DNA of 64,000 nucleotides from contig NZ_CP151997.1 of NCBI RefSeq assembly GCF_038595005.1, positions 62,001-126,000 of the forward strand. Reading direction: 5' to 3'. Source of the DNA: Chryseomicrobium sp. FSL W7-1435 (lineage in GTDB: Bacteria; Bacillota; Bacilli; Bacillales_A; Planococcaceae). Numbering within the stretch: position 1 is the first letter of the stretch; every line of letters begins with the position of its first letter. The position numbers and the translations under genes were made by a program. Of the stretch, positions 61,406-64,000 are shown in pieces. The notes under the pieces were generated by a model, which saw nothing but the letters and a program-made list of their open reading frames with translations, did no database searches and was not told the DNA's origin.

Positions 61406-61482
61406 ACTAGTTTTGCAGTCGCTGCTCCGATGCCTAATGCACCCCCTGTGATAACAGCTACTTTCCCTAGTAATTTACCCAT
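61406..61482 (-). pseudogene. 5' remnant of a short-chain dehydrogenase gene
   Basis: GAGGAGG followed eight bases later by ATG at 61482 and a perfect SDR beginning: GKLLGKVAVITGGALGIGAATAKLV, including the TGGxxGIG nucleotide-binding motif. Homology ends after about 26 codons where the ABC gene terminator begins; everything downstream has been lost. The ribosome site and start remain intact, so decay is recent or the deletion removed the rest in one step. Confidence 0.8.
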
Positions 61483-61515
61483 TTTCTCTTCCTCCTCAAG
61501 TGTCTGCTTGCGACG

Positions 61516-61540
61516 CATTAGCAATTGTGGGATGCTAATG
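61516..61540. repeat. Inverted repeat in the pseudogene scar
   Basis: CATTAGCA (61516-61523) and TGCTAATG (61533-61540) form an 8-bp dyad with a 9-base loop, just between the SDR and TetR remnants. It may be the old operator of that pair or a scar of the rearrangement. Confidence 0.45.
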
Positions 61541-61833
61541 GTACTGCTCTTACTTTTAGTTTAGAGGAAGCGGTTTCTAAGACCATCCTTACTTTGAGCG
61601 CACTTATTATGAACATTTTTCTTTTCATACCTTGCAGGACCTTCCTGTGGACATGACATTATTTAAAAGGGATATGGCTAATGGGTTTGTATGGTTTACT
61701 GCGGGAGTGGATTCAAAGCGACTATGCAAAAGATGAAAATGAGTTCATTACTGAACTTATACAACCGTCCAAAACCCATATCGCTTCTTACACGTTTTAC
61801 GGGTTGCTACAAAAAAACTCCCCTCATAATTGA
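61541..61833 (+). pseudogene. C-terminal remnant of a TetR-family regulator with frameshifts
   Basis: Three frames give consecutive pieces of one TetR-like C-terminal domain: SLEEAVSK (around 61561-61580), then DHPYFERTYYEHFSFHTLQ...LFKRDMANGFV (61581-61697), then YGLLREWIQSDYAKDENEFITELI...THIASYTFYGLLQKN (about 61693-61818). Joining them needs one missing base near 61580 and two near 61696. The stretch before is not readable. It adjoins the SDR remnant, a common regulator/target pairing. Homology is recognised by eye; a start at 61681 with AAGGG could still give a 50-aa peptide. Confidence 0.6.
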
Positions 61834-61839
61834 GGAGAG
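61818..61839 (-). terminator. Terminator of the 66-aa membrane protein gene
   Basis: CTCTCCTCA/TGAGGGGAG on the minus strand (one G-U pair) followed by seven T residues. Confidence 0.85.
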
Positions 61840-62024
61840 CTTGGCTTCTTATCAAGTGACACTCGTAGCAGATATAAACCAATAGCAGCTAGCACTAAAG
61901 AAGGGAAATAGAGTGGAATATGATAAATTGGATCAATATCTTGCAAATAAGGCCACTTCTCCACTCCTATAAATAATGCGCCACTGAACAACAGATAGAT
62001 TAATCCAAATACACGATTTTTCAT
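61824..62024 (-). CDS. Small two-helix membrane protein, 66 aa
   Basis: AAGGAGC lies six bases before ATG. Two hydrophobic helices (VFGLIYLLFSGALFIGV and PLYFPSLVLAAIGLYLLRV) joined by a short polar loop, with a basic/proline C-terminus. No family recognised. The gene ends inside its terminator and overlaps the last bases of the TetR remnant on the other strand. Confidence 0.72.
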   Translation of the reverse strand: MKNRVFGLIYLLFSGALFIGVEKWPYLQDIDPIYHIPLYFPSLVLAAIGLYLLRVSLDKKPSSPQL

Positions 62025-62076
62025 GTAAAAGCTCCTTTTTTAAATGATCTTCCTAAAATTGAACGGAGGAATTTGA

Positions 62077-62520
62077 ATGCCAGCTCATAAACTCATTACT
62101 TTACGTGCCTTAGTTTCACGACACACTGGTACTTTTCAAGAGTATTCTACCATTGTACCTGAAAAAGCTCGTGTTTTTTTAGAGAACTTACAAAATACAG
62201 ACTATCAAGCACATGTTGAGGTTGCGTTATTTGAACCACAATCCCATGTAGATCACCTAGAAGGGGTCTTTTATGTTGGCGTTCTTGTATCGAAACAACC
62301 TTCCCATCCACCTGCCGGAATGGAGTATATCGAAATAGAACGGGATTATGCCTTCGCGCGCGGTACTACAGAGGAAATTGGCGAGCTTCACCAAACTTTA
62401 ACCAACTGGATGCTCGAAAATAAATTGCAATTTGATTTTAGTGGCTATGTGGTGGAAATGTACTTCCCCACTGAGCATGGGGAAGAAGTGGAAATCTACC
62501 TTCCTATTAAGTCCGTTTGA
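62077..62520 (+). CDS. GyrI/AraC effector-binding-like domain protein
   Basis: 147 residues. The string GMEYIEIERDYAFARGTTEEIGELHQTLTNWMLEN followed by VVEMYFPTEHGEEVEIYLPIK is the pattern of the stand-alone effector-binding (GyrI-like/SOUL-related) fold seen in AraC and MerR regulators. The N-terminus is less typical. May bind a small lipophilic ligand. GGAGG lies seven bases before ATG; terminator follows. Confidence 0.78.
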   Translation: MPAHKLITLRALVSRHTGTFQEYSTIVPEKARVFLENLQNTDYQAHVEVALFEPQSHVDHLEGVFYVGVLVSKQPSHPPAGMEYIEIERDYAFARGTTEEIGELHQTLTNWMLENKLQFDFSGYVVEMYFPTEHGEEVEIYLPIKSV

Positions 62521-62540
62521 TTGTTTGCCTTAGTACGTAA

Positions 62541-62572
62541 AAGAACTCTCAGTATCCGCACTGAGAGTTCTT
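62541..62572. terminator. Bidirectional terminator
   Basis: AAGAACTCTCAGT/ACTGAGAGTTCTT (62541-62553 and 62560-62572) followed by TTTG; T-run on the minus strand as well. Between convergent genes. Confidence 0.9.
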
Positions 62573-62583
62573 TTTGTTACTAA

Positions 62584-63684
62584 TTAGATTACTGGTTTCC
62601 ACCAAGTTTTGGTTTCGTAAGAGTCCAATTGAGCAACGTCCAACGTTTCTCCTATTTTAGGGATAACAACGTGTGCGTCATGCTCGCGACCCAGTTCCAT
62701 CATTTGCTCAGGAGGATCGTCCCACTTATGAAACGCCAGTGTAAAAGCACCCCAATGGACCGGTAGTACATGTTTCCCGCGAGAATCAAGAAACGCCTGC
62801 ATACTTTCGTCTGGATGCATATGAACACCTGGCCAACGTTCATCATATTGACCTGTCTCCATCACAACAAGGTCAAAGGGGCCGAACCGACGACCGATTT
62901 CTTCAAAATGCTTGCCATAACCGCTGTCTCCACTGTAGAAAATGCGGTAATCGTCCCATTCGAAAACCCACGAACACCATAAAGTCTCTCCATAGTCTAC
63001 ACCTAGACGTCCTGAAAAATGACGTGCCGGAGCTGCTGTGAATCGCATGCCATCCTCTTGAACAGACTCCCACCAATCCATCTCAAATATACGATGTTTT
63101 GGTACACCCCATCCTTCCAATCGACTGCCGAGTCCTAATGGTACAAAGAACTTACGTACACGGTCTTTAATCTGTTGTAGCGTATCATAGTCAAGATGAT
63201 CGTAATGATCATGGGAGTAGATGACATAATCAATCTCCTCAAGACATGCTGTGTCAAAAGGATCTACAACAGGATAGCGCATATCCTTCACTTGGAATGG
63301 TAGTGGAACTTTTCCGAGCATCGGGTCTACCAATATGATTTTATTTTTCCATTCAATCAAGAAACATGAATGGCCAAGCCACGTAACATGAGGTGTTTGA
63401 ACATTATCATGACAGCTGAACTTTTCACTTGGCATTGGGTTCGCCGGATGTAAGTCTGCTTTCCCTACAAAATAGTCCTTGGCGAGGCTTTGTATTGTTT
63501 CAAATCCGCCGGGTGAAACGATAGGTGGCGTATTTCGAAATTTACCATCTTTGTAGTGTGGCAGTTCATTAAATTGTATCTTTTGAGAACGAGTGACGCG
63601 CTTCCCGAACGTTGGATTGGCCACTAGATAAGCCGCACCCGCAGCTACCAATGCGCCGGCTATCCATCTTTTCTTTATCTGCAT
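62584..63684 (-). CDS. NAPE-PLD-like metallo-beta-lactamase-fold hydrolase
   Basis: 366 residues. N-terminal hydrophobic segment (WIAGALVAAGAAYLVA), a linker, then an MBL domain: TWLGHSCFLIEW, LVDPMLGKVP, YSHDHYDHLDYDTL, APARHFSGR, YSGDSGY and MHPDESMQAF...LPVHWGAF. Members are related to N-acyl-phosphatidylethanolamine phospholipase D and E. coli UlaG-like enzymes; a membrane phospholipid-derived substrate is possible. ATG at 63684 has GAGGTGG five bases upstream; GTG at 63693 is less likely. Confidence 0.87.
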   Translation of the reverse strand: MQIKKRWIAGALVAAGAAYLVANPTFGKRVTRSQKIQFNELPHYKDGKFRNTPPIVSPGGFETIQSLAKDYFVGKADLHPANPMPSEKFSCHDNVQTPHVTWLGHSCFLIEWKNKIILVDPMLGKVPLPFQVKDMRYPVVDPFDTACLEEIDYVIYSHDHYDHLDYDTLQQIKDRVRKFFVPLGLGSRLEGWGVPKHRIFEMDWWESVQEDGMRFTAAPARHFSGRLGVDYGETLWCSWVFEWDDYRIFYSGDSGYGKHFEEIGRRFGPFDLVVMETGQYDERWPGVHMHPDESMQAFLDSRGKHVLPVHWGAFTLAFHKWDDPPEQMMELGREHDAHVVIPKIGETLDVAQLDSYETKTWWKPVI

Positions 63685-63736
63685 GTACTCCACCTCTTTT
63701 TATAAAGTGTATTCCCTATTTATTTGACCTAGTAAA

Positions 63737-64000
63737 CTACTCCTCAATAATTTCCCAGCCTTGTTCTTTTGCATAGCGCTTCAATTCTACATCTGGTTGG
63801 ACTGCAACTGGATGACCAACTAAATCAAGCACATCCACATCATAGATGCTATCTCCATAGGCATAGCTTTCTTCCCAGTTCACTTCTACACCCTCTAAAC
63901 TCTCTTCAATCCGAACAAGCTTTTGACGTTCATGTACATGAGAGAGCTCTCGAACTTTCACTAACTTGCCATTTTCAAATGGCACCTGAGTACCTAATTT
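63737..64000 (-). CDS. HAD-superfamily IB phosphatase, partial
   Basis: Only the last 87 codons are inside the window; the frame is open through base 64000. GDSIYDVDVLDLVGHPVAVQPDVELKRYAKEQGWEIIE is the motif IV/C-terminal region of HAD-IB phosphatases of the SerB type, and FENGKLVKVREL fits the preceding cap strand. An internal GTG (63985) looks like a start but lies in mid-domain. Substrate unknown. Confidence 0.85.
   Translation of the reverse strand, partial: KLGTQVPFENGKLVKVRELSHVHERQKLVRIEESLEGVEVNWEESYAYGDSIYDVDVLDLVGHPVAVQPDVELKRYAKEQGWEIIEE

Noticed and set aside
61691-61885. 64-codon frame on the plus strand
   Set aside because: Runs through the terminator of the opposite gene and out of the TetR-like frame; composition is not protein-like compared with the overlapping TetR pieces.

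Overview
The window is a chromosomal segment of a low-to-moderate GC Gram-positive bacterium, most likely a pigmented member of the Planococcaceae (Planococcus/Planomicrobium/Chryseomicrobium-like). This rests on strong AGGAGG ribosome sites, Bacillales-type families (KipR, YkuI, YhfI, RsbQ, DUF3231, DUF1292, guanidine-I riboswitch with a YkkC/YkkD pair) and a C30 carotenoid operon with three CrtN-type enzymes. I saw no rRNA, tRNA, insertion sequence, prophage or CRISPR array.

Layout. 1-2408: end of a CorA transporter, RluF and an uncharacterised protein. 2414-9057 (mostly minus): a MurE-like ligase, a small protein, a DUF779/aldehyde dehydrogenase pair with a perfect cre site, a TRM11-like methyltransferase, a TraB-family membrane protein and a MarR regulator. 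9144-11916: an operon of RsbQ, PAS-GGDEF and EAL proteins, which looks like an energy-stress sensor wired to c-di-GMP. 12027-14717: a K+/H+ antiporter, a hydroxyacyl-CoA dehydrogenase-like enzyme and an unlisted 53-aa gene. 14989-19056: a monocarboxylate symporter/acyl-CoA synthetase operon behind tandem TetR-like operators and a near-cre site. 19166-22317: Ogt; guanidine riboswitch with a heterodimeric SMR exporter; NsrR and flavohaemoglobin. 22355-30902: an eight-gene carotenoid operon preceded by three 11-bp-phased TNTACAAT repeats, the architecture of CarH/LitR (B12 light sensor) operators. 31149-41821: assorted genes including TrhA, YhfI, a YkuI-like degenerate EAL protein, YfiH, a large SF1 helicase with a partner protein, and a GAF-STAS protein. 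41864-49263: a membrane M48 protease fused to ankyrin repeats, an ArsR regulator followed by three tiny ORFs, PsiE, a degenerate M50-like membrane protein and a five-PAS GGDEF protein. 49304-53086: the 5-oxoprolinase/kip operon with an internally deleted YcsG transporter. 53262-61373: a Zn/winged-helix-like protein and an unusual peptide ABC importer. 61406-64000: a scar with SDR and TetR pseudogenes, small genes, a metallo-hydrolase and the end of a HAD phosphatase.

Strongest candidates for something undescribed: (1) the peptide ABC importer at 54716-61373, whose binding protein appears circularly permuted and whose two permeases both carry extra N-terminal membrane domains; (2) the RsbQ/PAS-GGDEF/EAL operon; (3) the CarH-like operator on a C30 carotenoid operon that also holds a CruF-type hydratase and a GNAT enzyme; (4) the ArsR/tiny-ORF cluster with duplicated leaders. 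All functional statements are read from sequence and family memory; no database search was possible.
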